A stretch of 64,000 nucleotides of DNA from Acuticoccus sp963704595 (GTDB taxonomy: Bacteria; Pseudomonadota; Alphaproteobacteria; Rhizobiales; Amorphaceae). A program made the position numbers and the translations under genes. The notes under the pieces were generated by a model. The model saw nothing but the letters and a program-made list of their open reading frames with translations, did not search any database and had not been told where the DNA came from. The DNA lies in the NCBI GenBank assembly GCA_963704595.1, contig OY969922.1:3038001-3102000 (forward strand), read 5' to 3'. Of this stretch, positions 46,228 to 55,290 are shown piece after piece (the first letter of the stretch is position 1; each line of letters starts with the position of its first letter).

Positions 46228-47032
46228 CCGCCGCATCCGCCGGCGTCGCGGTGCCGGGAAGTTCGGCGACGGCGGCATCCGGCTTCACCGCCGCCATGGC
46301 AGGCAGCGTCTCGATCAGCATGTCGGTCCGCTGCGCGCAAATAAGGGTTTCTTGGCGAACGCCGGGGAGTTTGGCGCGCATGTCGTAGCGGAAGGCGGCG
46401 CGGTAGGAGCGGTGGTAGGTGCCCACAGCCTTCAGTACCTCCACCAGAAGCGCGTGGAGATTTTCGGCGGACGGCAGGTCGAGCGGGACGCGCCGGTCGG
46501 CCCGTTTCTCGAACCAGGGGAACCAGATCCATTGATCGCGCGAAAAGTGCCACGCCCACATCAGGTACTGGCCGAGCTGGTCGGGCGCCATCTCCGGCGC
46601 ATAGGTGGCAAGGATCTCGGCTCGCCGGTCCGCGCCGTAGACGCCGAACCCGTCGAGCACCAGCCTGCGCACCCGCGCCGGATGGCGGAGCGCGATGGAG
46701 GTGGCGAGCCGCGCACCGGTGTGGCTGCCGTAAAGGTCGAACGGGGTGTCCGGCAACAGCGCGTCGAGGCCGGCGAGGATCGCATCGGCGAGGTCGTCGA
46801 TCTCGGGCACCTCGGCGGGGAGCGGCGTGCTGTCGCCATTGCCGGGGCAGTCGGGCGCCAGAACGCGGCGGGATGCGCCGAGCGGGGCCATCAGGTCCAC
46901 CACCTGCCGCGACGAGCCGGGCGAGGCGTGGAGCATCACGAGCGGCGGCCCGCCACCGGCGCCGGTGTGCCGGAGGTGGAGCTGGCCGTGCGGCACGTCG
47001 ACGAACTGTCGCTTGATCATGAGGTCTCGCAA
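46172..47032 (-). CDS. Alpha/beta-hydrolase fold protein with atypical catalytic residues
   Basis: 286 residues; a second start at Met5 is possible. The N-terminal oxyanion segment VMLHASPGSSRQ and the DCPGNGDST loop are normal. The nucleophile elbow reads GSHTG, placing His104 where Ser usually stands, and the C-terminal region after the acid position (RTDMLIET) has no catalytic His. It therefore may not be a serine hydrolase, or uses other residues. It is divergent from the acetoacetate-decarboxylase-like gene, with 38 bases between. Confidence 0.82.
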   Translation of the reverse strand: MRDLMIKRQFVDVPHGQLHLRHTGAGGGPPLVMLHASPGSSRQVVDLMAPLGASRRVLAPDCPGNGDSTPLPAEVPEIDDLADAILAGLDALLPDTPFDLYGSHTGARLATSIALRHPARVRRLVLDGFGVYGADRRAEILATYAPEMAPDQLGQYLMWAWHFSRDQWIWFPWFEKRADRRVPLDLPSAENLHALLVEVLKAVGTYHRSYRAAFRYDMRAKLPGVRQETLICAQRTDMLIETLPAMAAVKPDAAVAELPGTATPADAAASAALLAGFLDAPSSAAG

Positions 47033-47070
47033 TCGCTGGGGATTTCTGGCGGTTCACACGAAGGAAAGGC

Positions 47071-47847
47071 ATGACATTGCAGGGATTCAGCGCTCCGCTT
47101 TCGCCGGACGGCACCACCAGCGCCTACGGCCCGCCGCCGTGGCACTTCCACGGCCGCTCGCTCACCGTGCTGGCGCTGTGCGACGCGGCTGCGGTCGCGG
47201 CACTCGTGCCCGCGCCGCTCACACCGGTCGGGCCGCCGGTGGTGCGGTTCTCGATCCACGATCTCGTCTGCGACATCGGCTTCGGCCGCGCGTTCGCTCA
47301 GCGCAACCCGGAGCGGTGCCAGTTTCGCGAGGCGGTGGTCGGCATCGCCGTCACCGACGGGACGGCGAGCGGCTACTGGGACCCGTTCCTGTGGTGCGAC
47401 GGCGAGGCGGAAATCGCCGTCGGCCGCGAGCTCTACGGCTGGCCCCAGCGCGAGGCGCGCCTGTCGATGACCGCACCCCACAGCCAGCGGGACTGGCAGG
47501 CCGGCGACGTGGTGACGGGCAAGGTCACGCGCTTCCACGAGCCGGCGCTCTCCCTCGCGCTGGAGGTGGAGCGCGCCGGCGACGTCGACATCGACCTCCC
47601 CGCCTTTCTCACCTTCTACACCGAGCGCGTTCTGCCCGACCCGACCGACGGTTCGGTGGTGCGCGAACTCTTCGCCTCCGACATGGAGGACGCCCATGCG
47701 GCGGACTTCTTCACCGGCAAGGCTTCGCTGGGCCTCTTCGCGCCCGAACTCTCGCCGCTGGCGCCGGTGGAAATCCTCGGCGGGCGGATCAACACCATCA
47801 GCTGGACCAAGAACCGTTCGCGCCGCGTCAGCCGCACGGTGGGCTGA
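47071..47847 (+). CDS. Acetoacetate decarboxylase-like protein lacking the catalytic lysine
   Basis: 258 residues of the ADC superfamily beta-cone fold: PAPLTPVGPPVVRFSIHD, then EIAVGRELYGWPQREARLSM. In true acetoacetate decarboxylase the segment ends PKK, with the Schiff-base lysine (K115 in the clostridial enzyme); here Gln126 and Arg127 stand there. So a lysine-dependent decarboxylation is unlikely. A binding, hydratase or aldol-type role is possible but not shown. The neighbouring operons suggest a part in the same catabolic route. Confidence 0.82.
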   Translation: MTLQGFSAPLSPDGTTSAYGPPPWHFHGRSLTVLALCDAAAVAALVPAPLTPVGPPVVRFSIHDLVCDIGFGRAFAQRNPERCQFREAVVGIAVTDGTASGYWDPFLWCDGEAEIAVGRELYGWPQREARLSMTAPHSQRDWQAGDVVTGKVTRFHEPALSLALEVERAGDVDIDLPAFLTFYTERVLPDPTDGSVVRELFASDMEDAHAADFFTGKASLGLFAPELSPLAPVEILGGRINTISWTKNRSRRVSRTVG

Positions 47848-47855
47848 CGCGCCGG

Positions 47856-49454
47856 TCATGCGCGGCGGGTGGCGGCGATCCGGTCCGCTGCCCGCAGCGC
47901 CAGCGCCTGGATGGTGTGCGTCGGGTTGAGCGCCGCCGCCGTGACGAAGAGGCTGCCGTCGATGACCCAGAGGTTAGGCACGTCGTGGGTCGCGCCCCAG
48001 CGGTCGGTGACGGAGGTGGCCGGGTCGTCGCCCATCCGCGCCGTGCCCATCAGGTGGAAGCCGGCGTTGGGGGTGTGCGGCGTGGTGTGGAGTTCGGCCG
48101 CACCCGCCTCGGTGAGAAGCTCGGCGCCTCTCTCCAGCCCGAAATCCAGCGCGCGGCGGCTGTTCTCGCTGACCCGGTAGCTGAGCGCGGCAGCGGGCCG
48201 GCCGGTGACGTCCACCATGTCCGGCGAGAGCGTGACGGCGTTGGCCTCCTCCGGCAGATCGTCGGCGCATACCGAGACCGAAAGCGTGTGGTCGAACACC
48301 GCCTCGAACCCGGCGGCATGGCCGGCGCCCCACGGAACGGGCGCGAACATCGACCCCATCGCGGTGAGCAGCGGCCCGTGCGAGCGCATCACGAGGAGTT
48401 TGACGCCGCGCACGAACCCGCGCGACCAGTCGGTCTCGTAGAACTGGTGGCTGACGATGCCGCCCGCCGTGATGCCGCGATGGCCGCCGACGGGCTCGGC
48501 GAAGCGGCCCGTGACGCGCGCCAGCGGGTGCAGCATCAGCCGCTTGCCGACGAGGCCGGAGCGGTTGGCGAGCCCGTCGGGGAACACCGCAGAGGCCGAG
48601 TTGAGGAGAAGGCGGGGCGTGTCGATGCCGTTGCCGGCGACGATCACGGTCCCGGCCGAAATGCGGTGCTCGGCGCCCTCCAGATCCGTCCAGACCACGC
48701 CGTCGGCCCGCCCGTCCGGCCCGAGGCTGACGGTGTGGACACGGGCGTGGGTGATGAAGCGGACGCCCATCCGCGCGGCCGGCAGCGCATAGACCACGTC
48801 GGCGGAAGCCTTGGCGCGGTGCGGGCACATCAGCTCGCACGGGCCGCAGTTGTTGCAGGCGCCGCGGGCACCATAGGGCGCGGTGTTGATGGCGAGGTCG
48901 GCCGGCCACCATGCCCAGCCGAGCCTGTCCATGGTGGCGGCGACGTGGGCCTCGGCCGGGCCGAGCGGCACGGGCGGCGTCTGGCGCGGCGGCATCGGCG
49001 GATACGCCGGGTCTCCGGCGATGCCGGCGATCCCCATCCGCTGCTCGTTGAGCGCGTAGTACGGCGCAAGCTCGTCGTAATCGAGCGGCCAGTCGTCGCC
49101 GACGCCGTCCAGCGTTCTCATCCGGAAGTCGGACGGGTGGAAGCGCGGCATGTGGCAGGACCACATGACGGTGGCGCCGCCAATGCCGGAGACCATCAGC
49201 GTCTTGATCTCGCTGTGGCGGTCGTCGACCCGGTCGTCGTCGGCCCGGCGGCGGACGTTCGGCATCGGGCTGAACGGGCCGAGGCGCTTCCACTCCCAGT
49301 CATCGTTCTGCGAGGGCGCCTCTTCCGGCCTCCACCAGCCGCCCCGGTCGAGCACGACAACGTTGAGCCCGTGCGCCGCGAGCCGCCATGCGGCCGCCGC
49401 CCCCGAGGCCCCCGCGCCGACGATGACGACATCGCACGACACCGGCAGCGTCAT
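47856..49454 (-). CDS. GMC-family FAD-dependent dehydrogenase, second copy
   Basis: 532 residues. FAD motif VVIVGAGASGAAAAWRLA, cysteine cluster CNNCGPCELMCP, and the C-terminal VIDGSLFVTAAALNPTHTIQ. It is clearly related to the GMC enzyme at 43215-44864 but has a different small neighbour: the 194-residue unknown protein, whose stop overlaps its ATG (49451-49454). Last gene of a six-gene leftward operon. Probably oxidises a hydroxyl or hydroxyacid intermediate. Confidence 0.88.
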   Translation of the reverse strand: MTLPVSCDVVIVGAGASGAAAAWRLAAHGLNVVVLDRGGWWRPEEAPSQNDDWEWKRLGPFSPMPNVRRRADDDRVDDRHSEIKTLMVSGIGGATVMWSCHMPRFHPSDFRMRTLDGVGDDWPLDYDELAPYYALNEQRMGIAGIAGDPAYPPMPPRQTPPVPLGPAEAHVAATMDRLGWAWWPADLAINTAPYGARGACNNCGPCELMCPHRAKASADVVYALPAARMGVRFITHARVHTVSLGPDGRADGVVWTDLEGAEHRISAGTVIVAGNGIDTPRLLLNSASAVFPDGLANRSGLVGKRLMLHPLARVTGRFAEPVGGHRGITAGGIVSHQFYETDWSRGFVRGVKLLVMRSHGPLLTAMGSMFAPVPWGAGHAAGFEAVFDHTLSVSVCADDLPEEANAVTLSPDMVDVTGRPAAALSYRVSENSRRALDFGLERGAELLTEAGAAELHTTPHTPNAGFHLMGTARMGDDPATSVTDRWGATHDVPNLWVIDGSLFVTAAALNPTHTIQALALRAADRIAATRRA

Positions 49455-50035
49455 GGGCGGGCGATCACCTCGGCGGCGACAACGAGGTCGCCCGCCGCGG
49501 GTTTTTCGGCGGAGAAGCCCAGCCAGTCGTAGCCCAGCGCGTTGCGCGCGCCGGCGTCGGCAAACCACGCGCCGGTCGCGCCGGCGTAGTGCCGCAGGAG
49601 CGAGCCCTGCACCCTGAACGCGGTCTCGGTCCCGGCCGGCGGTTCGCCGTTGCCGAACGAGAGCCAGCCGGTGTCCCGGTCGAGCCCCGTCCGCGTGTTC
49701 GTGGCGGTAACGACGTGGCTGAAATTGTGCATCGGGAGCGGGCGCTCGCCATAGCCCCAGAGCTTCACCCAGTTGGTGCGGAAGGTGTTGAGGTCGGCGT
49801 TGAACCATACCTTTTCGAGCTCGCTGGGGTCGGTGAGGACCATGAAGTCGAAATAGGCGAAGGGCGCGGGGCCGACTGTCTTCCAGTTAGCGTAGTGCGC
49901 GATGCCGGGGATGGCGTTGAAGAAGGGGCAGTCGGTTTCGCGCAGCCACGGCTCGTAGCCGCGTTCCTCCGCCCCCTCCGCGGTGTTGTAGACGATGAAG
50001 ATCATCGCTGCGCCGCGCTTGAGGGCGCCGGTCAC
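49451..50035 (-). CDS. Unknown protein with a possible ferredoxin-like (dabb/EthD) N-terminal part
   Basis: 194 residues from GTG 50035, which overlaps the isochorismatase gene stop (GTGA); ATG 50005 (MIFIVYNTAEG) is an alternative start. The first 90 residues, with FIVYNT, PFFNAIPGIAHYANWKTV and FDFMVLTD, look like a stress-response dabb/EthD-type dimeric barrel. The C-terminal half (TNTRTGLDRDTGWLSFGNG) is unfamiliar. Embedded between GMC and isochorismatase-like genes, it is probably a specific pathway protein. I do not assign a function. Confidence 0.72.
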   Translation of the reverse strand: MTGALKRGAAMIFIVYNTAEGAEERGYEPWLRETDCPFFNAIPGIAHYANWKTVGPAPFAYFDFMVLTDPSELEKVWFNADLNTFRTNWVKLWGYGERPLPMHNFSHVVTATNTRTGLDRDTGWLSFGNGEPPAGTETAFRVQGSLLRHYAGATGAWFADAGARNALGYDWLGFSAEKPAAGDLVVAAEVIARP

Positions 50036-50625
50036 AGGGCCTCGATCTCCGCGCTTATCTCGGCGATGGAGGCGACCCGCCCCACCGGACGCAGCGCGTC
50101 GACGGCGGTCCGGTGCGTCTCGACCGAGAACGCGCCGCAGCCGTCCTCCAGCAGGATGGCGTCATACTCCCGCACATGCGCCTCGCGGAAGGTCGTGGCG
50201 ACGCCGCCGTTGGTGACGATGCCGCACGTCAGCAGCCGCGTGACGCCCGCCTTGCGCAGCACCCAGTCGAGCCGGCTCATGTAGAAGGCGTTGTAGGCGA
50301 TCTTCTCCACCGCGAAGTCCGCCGGCCCCAGCTCGTCCACCAGCCGGTTGCCCCAGGAGCCTGGCGCAAAGTCGCCCTTAGCCAGGAACGGCCGCAGCTT
50401 TTTGAGGTGCGGCGCGATCATCGGCTCGCCGCCGCGCCCCGGCACCAGCGTGAACTGGGTGGACACGACGACGCCGCCCTTAGCCCGCACCAGATTCGCC
50501 AGCGGTTTGACCCGGGCCGGCAGCGCGGCAATTTCGGGCGAGGCCTGGCCGGCTCTGCCGTAGGCGCCCTCGGGGTGGATGAAGTCGTTCTGGAGGTCGA
50601 CGATCAGGAGGGCGGTTTCTCTCAT
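50032..50625 (-). CDS. Isochorismatase-fold hydrolase with Gly in place of the catalytic Cys
   Basis: 197 residues. Asp10 (LLIVDLQNDF) and Lys108 (VEKIAYNAF) match two of the three usual catalytic residues. The third, a Cys in the pattern G-x-x-T-x-x-C-V, is Gly141 here (GIVTNGGVATT). Glycine at this place is known in isochorismatase proper, not in amidases such as N-carbamoylsarcosine amidase. Next to hydantoinase genes an amidase would be expected, so the residue change matters. Four-base overlaps link it to both neighbours. Confidence 0.86.
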   Translation of the reverse strand: MRETALLIVDLQNDFIHPEGAYGRAGQASPEIAALPARVKPLANLVRAKGGVVVSTQFTLVPGRGGEPMIAPHLKKLRPFLAKGDFAPGSWGNRLVDELGPADFAVEKIAYNAFYMSRLDWVLRKAGVTRLLTCGIVTNGGVATTFREAHVREYDAILLEDGCGAFSVETHRTAVDALRPVGRVASIAEISAEIEAL

Positions 50626-52679
50626 TTACGCTCCACGATGAGGTTGCCGTAGGCGTCGATCCGCGCCGTGAGGTCGGGGTCGACGACGGTGGTGGCGTCC
50701 GGCTGTTCCAGGATCGCGGGGCCTTCGATGCGGGTGCCGATCGGAAGGTCGAGCCTCGCGTAGATGGCGGTGTCGTGCCATGCGCCATCGAACCACACCG
50801 GGCGGGTGCCGAGGCGCGCCTCCTCCACGGTGCCGGTGCCGGTCGGCGCGAGTGCGGCGAGGTCGAACCGCGGGCGCACGCCGATGGCGGTCGTGCGCAG
50901 GTTCACGATGCGCATCGGCACCCCCGGCAGAAGGCGGCTGAAGCTTGCCTGATAGGCCGCCTCGAACGCCTCCTTCACGAGTCCCTCGGTGATGGCGACC
51001 GGGCCGCCGTCGTAAGCGGCGTGGATCGGCACGGCGAGCGTGTGGGTCTGGCCGACATAATGCATGTCGAGCTCGAACACGGTGTCGATGCGCTCCATTG
51101 CAAGCCGCGCGTCCTTCACCACGGCGTGCGCGCTTTCCGCCTCGGCCGCCATGCGGGCGCCGAGCGCCGCCGCGTCGAGGCCGATGGCGGCCATGTTCAG
51201 TGTTTGCACCTGGTCGTGCCGGATGTCGGCGATGATGCAGCCGAGCGCCGACGTCACGCCGGGATAGCGCGGCACGAGCGCCGCCTTGAGGCCGACTTCC
51301 TTGATCATCGCGCCGGCATGGAGCGCCCCGCCTCCGCCGAACGGCACGGCGGCGAAGCGGGACGGCTCGTGCCCCCGCTCCACCGACATCAGGCGGATGG
51401 CACCCGCCATCTTTGAGTCGGCGATCTTCACGATGGCTTCGGCGGCTTCCATCACGGAAAGGCCGAGCTTGCTGGCGACATGGGTGTCGATGGCGGCCTT
51501 GGCGGCCTCCACGTCGAGCCGCTTGAGGGCACCGCCGATGGGCTTGTCGGCGTTGATGCGGCCGAGCACGACGTTGGCGTCGGTCAGCGTCGGCCGGTTG
51601 TTGCCGGCGCCGTAGCAGACCGGGCCGGGCACCGAGCCCGCGCTTTCCGGCCCCACCTCGAGGAGGCCGCCGGCGTCGACGTGCGCGATGGAGCCGCCGC
51701 CTGCGCCGATGGTGGTGATCTCGATCATCGGGTTGCGGATGACGAGGCCGAAGTCGATCGTGGTCTGCGCGGCGAGCGCCGTCTTGCCGCCGACGATCAG
51801 CGAGCAGTCGAACGAGGTGCCGCCGAGGTCTCCCGTGATGACGTCGGGGAAGCCTGCGGCTTCCGCAATTGCCGCCGCCGCGATCACGCCCGCCGCGGGG
51901 CCGGACAGCGCGGTGCGCGCGGGAATCTTCCGCGCCATCGCGGTGGACATCACGCCGCCGTTGGACTGGACGATGTGAAAGCGGCCGTCGAAATCCTGGC
52001 TCGCCAGCGCGGCTTCGAGCTTGGCGAGATAGTTGCCGACCACGGGCTGGAGATAGGCGTTGAGGGTCGCGGTGGATGTGCGCTCGAACTCGCGGATTTC
52101 GGGGAGGATCGCGGAGGAGCAGCCGATGTGCTCGTTCGGCCAGATTTCCCGCGCGGCTTCCAGCGCGGCTTCCTCGTTGGCGGGGTTGGCGTAGGCGTTG
52201 ATGAAGACGATCACCAGCGCATCGGCGCCCTTGTCCCGCAGCGTCTCGGCCGCCTGGCGCACGGCGGCGGTGTCGACGGCGGTGCGGATTTCGCCGCTCG
52301 CCAGCGTGCGTTCATCGACCTCGACGCGCATGTCGCGCGGGACCACGGGCATGAAGTCGCCCGAAAGGCCCCAGGTGGATTTCCGGTCGCGCCGACGCAT
52401 CTCCAGCACATCGCGGAAGCCTGCCGTCGCTATGATGCCGACCCTCGCGCCCTTGCGCTCGAGCAGCGCGTTGGTACCGACCGTCGTGCCATGTACGACG
52501 GACGAAAGGTCCGACACCGCGCCAATAGTCTGGAGGCCTGCGAGGAAGCCTGCGGCCTCGTCGCCCCGGTTGGACGGGACTTTCGCGGTGCGGAAGGTTC
52601 GTGCGGTCTCGTCGAAGCAGAAGAGGTCGGTGAAGGTGCCGCCGACATCGACGCCGACGATGGTGTTCTTCTCGCTCAC
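50622..52679 (-). CDS. hyuA: Hydantoinase/oxoprolinase subunit A
   Basis: 685 residues of the HyuA/OplAH family, the nucleotide-binding subunit. It begins TIVGVDVGGTFTDLFCFD, an actin-like ATP motif, and contains VVHGTTVGTNALLERKGA, SSAILPEIREFERTSTATLN and GDLGGTSFDCSLIVGG. With HyuB it hydrolyses a cyclic amide (N-methylhydantoin, 5-oxoproline or similar), or carboxylates a ketone in the acetone carboxylase branch, using ATP. ATGA overlap with hyuB and with the isochorismatase-like gene. Confidence 0.9.
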   Translation of the reverse strand: MSEKNTIVGVDVGGTFTDLFCFDETARTFRTAKVPSNRGDEAAGFLAGLQTIGAVSDLSSVVHGTTVGTNALLERKGARVGIIATAGFRDVLEMRRRDRKSTWGLSGDFMPVVPRDMRVEVDERTLASGEIRTAVDTAAVRQAAETLRDKGADALVIVFINAYANPANEEAALEAAREIWPNEHIGCSSAILPEIREFERTSTATLNAYLQPVVGNYLAKLEAALASQDFDGRFHIVQSNGGVMSTAMARKIPARTALSGPAAGVIAAAAIAEAAGFPDVITGDLGGTSFDCSLIVGGKTALAAQTTIDFGLVIRNPMIEITTIGAGGGSIAHVDAGGLLEVGPESAGSVPGPVCYGAGNNRPTLTDANVVLGRINADKPIGGALKRLDVEAAKAAIDTHVASKLGLSVMEAAEAIVKIADSKMAGAIRLMSVERGHEPSRFAAVPFGGGGALHAGAMIKEVGLKAALVPRYPGVTSALGCIIADIRHDQVQTLNMAAIGLDAAALGARMAAEAESAHAVVKDARLAMERIDTVFELDMHYVGQTHTLAVPIHAAYDGGPVAITEGLVKEAFEAAYQASFSRLLPGVPMRIVNLRTTAIGVRPRFDLAALAPTGTGTVEEARLGTRPVWFDGAWHDTAIYARLDLPIGTRIEGPAILEQPDATTVVDPDLTARIDAYGNLIVERK

Positions 52680-54406
52680 GCGCCAAAACCTTTCCGCAGG
52701 GTGGCGGTCGCCGCCGCATCGACGGCACCGTCCGCCAGCGCGACGCCGTAGGTGTCCCGCGCCGTGTCTGGCGACACGAAGCCGAGCGCCACGTCACGCG
52801 CAACGGCGGCGGGGTCGCGGCCGTGCGGGTCACCCCAGCCGCCGCCACCCGGCGTTTCGAGCCGCACCCGGCCGCCGCGCGCGACTTCCACGCCGGTGAT
52901 CTTGGAGACCATCGGCGGCGTGCCCTCGCCGGCCGAGCTCTTCCACGAGAAGCGGTTCTTGCCCGCCTCCCCGCCGCCCGCGACGCCGAACGGCGCAGCC
53001 TTGCCGCGCTCGCCGAGCAGCGAGACAGACGCATCGGTCAGCACCTCCACCTCGTAGATGGCGCCGACGCCGCCGCGGTGGGTGCCCGCGCCTGCCGAAT
53101 CCGGCCGCAGCGCCCATTGCGTGAACATCACCGGATACGCGGCTTCGAGGATCTCGACCGGCGGGATGGTGGCGGTGGAGATCGGGTTGTTGGCGTGGTT
53201 GAGGCCGTCCGACTGGGGACTGCCGCCGAGGCCGCCGCCGAAGAAGGAGAACATCACCCAGCGCGAGCCATCGTCGCGGTGCCCTGCCAGCGAGAGCGCG
53301 TTGATGGTGCCGAACGGGCCGCCGAGCGCCCTGTTCGGGTCCGCCTGCGCGATCGCGCCGAACACCACGCCGATGAGCCGCAGGATCGTCTCGGTATAGC
53401 CCGCCACGGGCTTGGGCGGCCCGGCGCCCAGCAGCGAGCCGTCGGTGATGACGAAGTCGATCGGACGCAGGCAGCCGGCGTTGGCGGGCACGTCGGTGAA
53501 GATGTGCTTCAGCGCGACGTAGCAGGCGGCGATGGTGGTGGAGCGGGAGATGTTGATAGGCCCCTGCGCCGGCCCCGACGAGCGGGAGAAGTCGAGCGTC
53601 ATCCGGTCGCCGGCCACCGTGGCATCCAGCGCGACGGTCAGCATGTCGTCGGTGATGCCGTCGTTGTCGAGCACGTCCTCGAACGAATATGTGCCGTCGG
53701 GGATCGCGCTGATGGCGGCGCGCATCATCGCCTCGGCGCGGTCGGAGAAGGCGTCGAATGCTGCGGTCAGCGTCGCGTCGCCGTAGTCGTCGAGCAGCGA
53801 GTTCAGGCGCTTTTCGCCCAGGTCGAGCGCGTTGAGCTGTGCGTTGAGGTCGCCCCAGTTCGACATCGGCACCCGCGCGTTGGCTTCGAGGATGCCGATG
53901 ATGTCGCCGTTGAGCCTGCCGCCGGAGATCAGCTTTACGGGCGGGATGCGTACGCCTTCCTGAAAACTCTCCGTGGCCTTGGGGTTGTAGCCGCCCGGCA
54001 CGTTGCCGCCGATATCGAGCCAGTGGCCGACCGAGGCCATCCAGCAGAACAGCGCGCCATCGCGGAAGATCGGGCGGACGAGGCGAAAGTCGTTGAGGTG
54101 GGTGCCGGCGTCGTAGGGGTCGTTGAAGACGAAGGTATCGCCGGGTTCCAGCCCGCCCTCCTTCGCGACCTTGGCGATCACCGCGCGCACGGCGAACGCC
54201 ATCGCGCCGACGAAGATGGGGAGGCCGCCGGAGCCCTGCACCAGCGTGTCGCCGGTCTCGGGGTGGTAGATGCCGTGGCAGGCGTCCTTGGCCTCGGCGA
54301 TGGTGGGGTTGAAGGCGGAGCGGTAGAGCGTGGCGTCCATCTCGTCGACGATCTGCTCCAGCCGCCCCTTCAGCACCGCAAGCGTGACGGGGGACAGCGC
54401 GCTCAT
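52676..54406 (-). CDS. hyuB: Hydantoinase/oxoprolinase subunit B
   Basis: 576 residues of the HyuB family, the catalytic partner of HyuA. Typical segments are DEMDATLYRSAFNPTIAEAKD, PGDTFVFNDPYDAGTHLNDF, the SGPAQGPINISRSTT stretch and the C-terminal RLETPGGGGWGDPHGRD. Its start overlaps the lyase gene stop (54403-54406). The metal ligands are not marked with certainty. Substrate unknown. Confidence 0.9.
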   Translation of the reverse strand: MSALSPVTLAVLKGRLEQIVDEMDATLYRSAFNPTIAEAKDACHGIYHPETGDTLVQGSGGLPIFVGAMAFAVRAVIAKVAKEGGLEPGDTFVFNDPYDAGTHLNDFRLVRPIFRDGALFCWMASVGHWLDIGGNVPGGYNPKATESFQEGVRIPPVKLISGGRLNGDIIGILEANARVPMSNWGDLNAQLNALDLGEKRLNSLLDDYGDATLTAAFDAFSDRAEAMMRAAISAIPDGTYSFEDVLDNDGITDDMLTVALDATVAGDRMTLDFSRSSGPAQGPINISRSTTIAACYVALKHIFTDVPANAGCLRPIDFVITDGSLLGAGPPKPVAGYTETILRLIGVVFGAIAQADPNRALGGPFGTINALSLAGHRDDGSRWVMFSFFGGGLGGSPQSDGLNHANNPISTATIPPVEILEAAYPVMFTQWALRPDSAGAGTHRGGVGAIYEVEVLTDASVSLLGERGKAAPFGVAGGGEAGKNRFSWKSSAGEGTPPMVSKITGVEVARGGRVRLETPGGGGWGDPHGRDPAAVARDVALGFVSPDTARDTYGVALADGAVDAAATATLRKGFGA

Positions 54407-55290
54407 GCGGCGTCCTCGGCGGAGGCGGTCTTGGGCGCCTGGTAGCGCTCGCCGAGCGCGATCATCTCCGGCGTGCCGATGAGTTCGTTGAGGCCGTCGA
54501 AGTCGAACATCCGGTCGCGGAACGGGGCGTTGGTGCGGTGCGTGTGGAGCGAGGCGTAGTAGTCCCGCGCCTGCCGTGCGAGCGCGCGGACGATGCCGCC
54601 GGGGAAGATCACGATGCGGAAGCCGAGCGCTGCGAGATTGTCGACGTTGTCGTTCGGCGTCATCCCGCCCTCGACCATGTTGGCGATCAGCGGGCGCACC
54701 GGGGCCATCCGCCGGGCGACGGCGGCAAGGTCCTCGCGCGACGTCGGCGCCTCGATGAAGAGGACGTCGGCGCCGGCTTCCGCATAGGCCTCGGCGCGCT
54801 CGATGGTGGCGGCCATGCCCTCCACCGCCAGCGCGTCGGAGCGGGCGACGATCAGCGTTTCCTCGCTGGCGCGCGCATCGGCGGCGGCCATGATCTTGCC
54901 GACCATCTCGGGCAGCGGCACGATCGACTTGTCGCGCAGGTGCCCGCAGCGCTTGGGGAAGGTCTGGTCCTCGAACTGGAGCGCGTTGGCGCCGGCGCGC
55001 TCGAACAGGCGCATCGTGCGCTGGACGTTGAGCGCGTTGCCGTAGCCGGTGTCGGCGTCGACGATGAACGGCGTTTCGACCCGGTCACGCACCTGCGCGA
55101 TCACCTCGGCGACCTCGCTCATCGACACGAGGCCGATGTCGGGCCGGCCGAGCCGCGTGTAGGCGATGTTGGCGCCCGACAGGTAGAGAACCTCGAACCC
55201 GGTGGCGGCCGCGATCGACGCGGTCAGGGGATCGCTGATGCCGGGCGCCAGGATCGGCCGATCCTCCCGGATGCGGGCACGCAGATTCAT
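54403..55290 (-). CDS. Isocitrate lyase/PEP mutase superfamily protein (2-methylisocitrate or dimethylmalate lyase type)
   Basis: 295 residues, first gene of the leftward operon. The fold is a (beta/alpha)8 barrel with the metal-binding motif IVDADTGYGN and the lyase active-site loop PKRCGHL, both intact. This class cleaves or decarboxylates 2-hydroxy acids such as 2-methylisocitrate, 2,3-dimethylmalate or oxaloacetate. ATG at 55290 is taken because residues upstream do not match the family. Divergent from an epimerase and LeuCD-like pair. Confidence 0.88.
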   Translation of the reverse strand: MNLRARIREDRPILAPGISDPLTASIAAATGFEVLYLSGANIAYTRLGRPDIGLVSMSEVAEVIAQVRDRVETPFIVDADTGYGNALNVQRTMRLFERAGANALQFEDQTFPKRCGHLRDKSIVPLPEMVGKIMAAADARASEETLIVARSDALAVEGMAATIERAEAYAEAGADVLFIEAPTSREDLAAVARRMAPVRPLIANMVEGGMTPNDNVDNLAALGFRIVIFPGGIVRALARQARDYYASLHTHRTNAPFRDRMFDFDGLNELIGTPEMIALGERYQAPKTASAEDAA

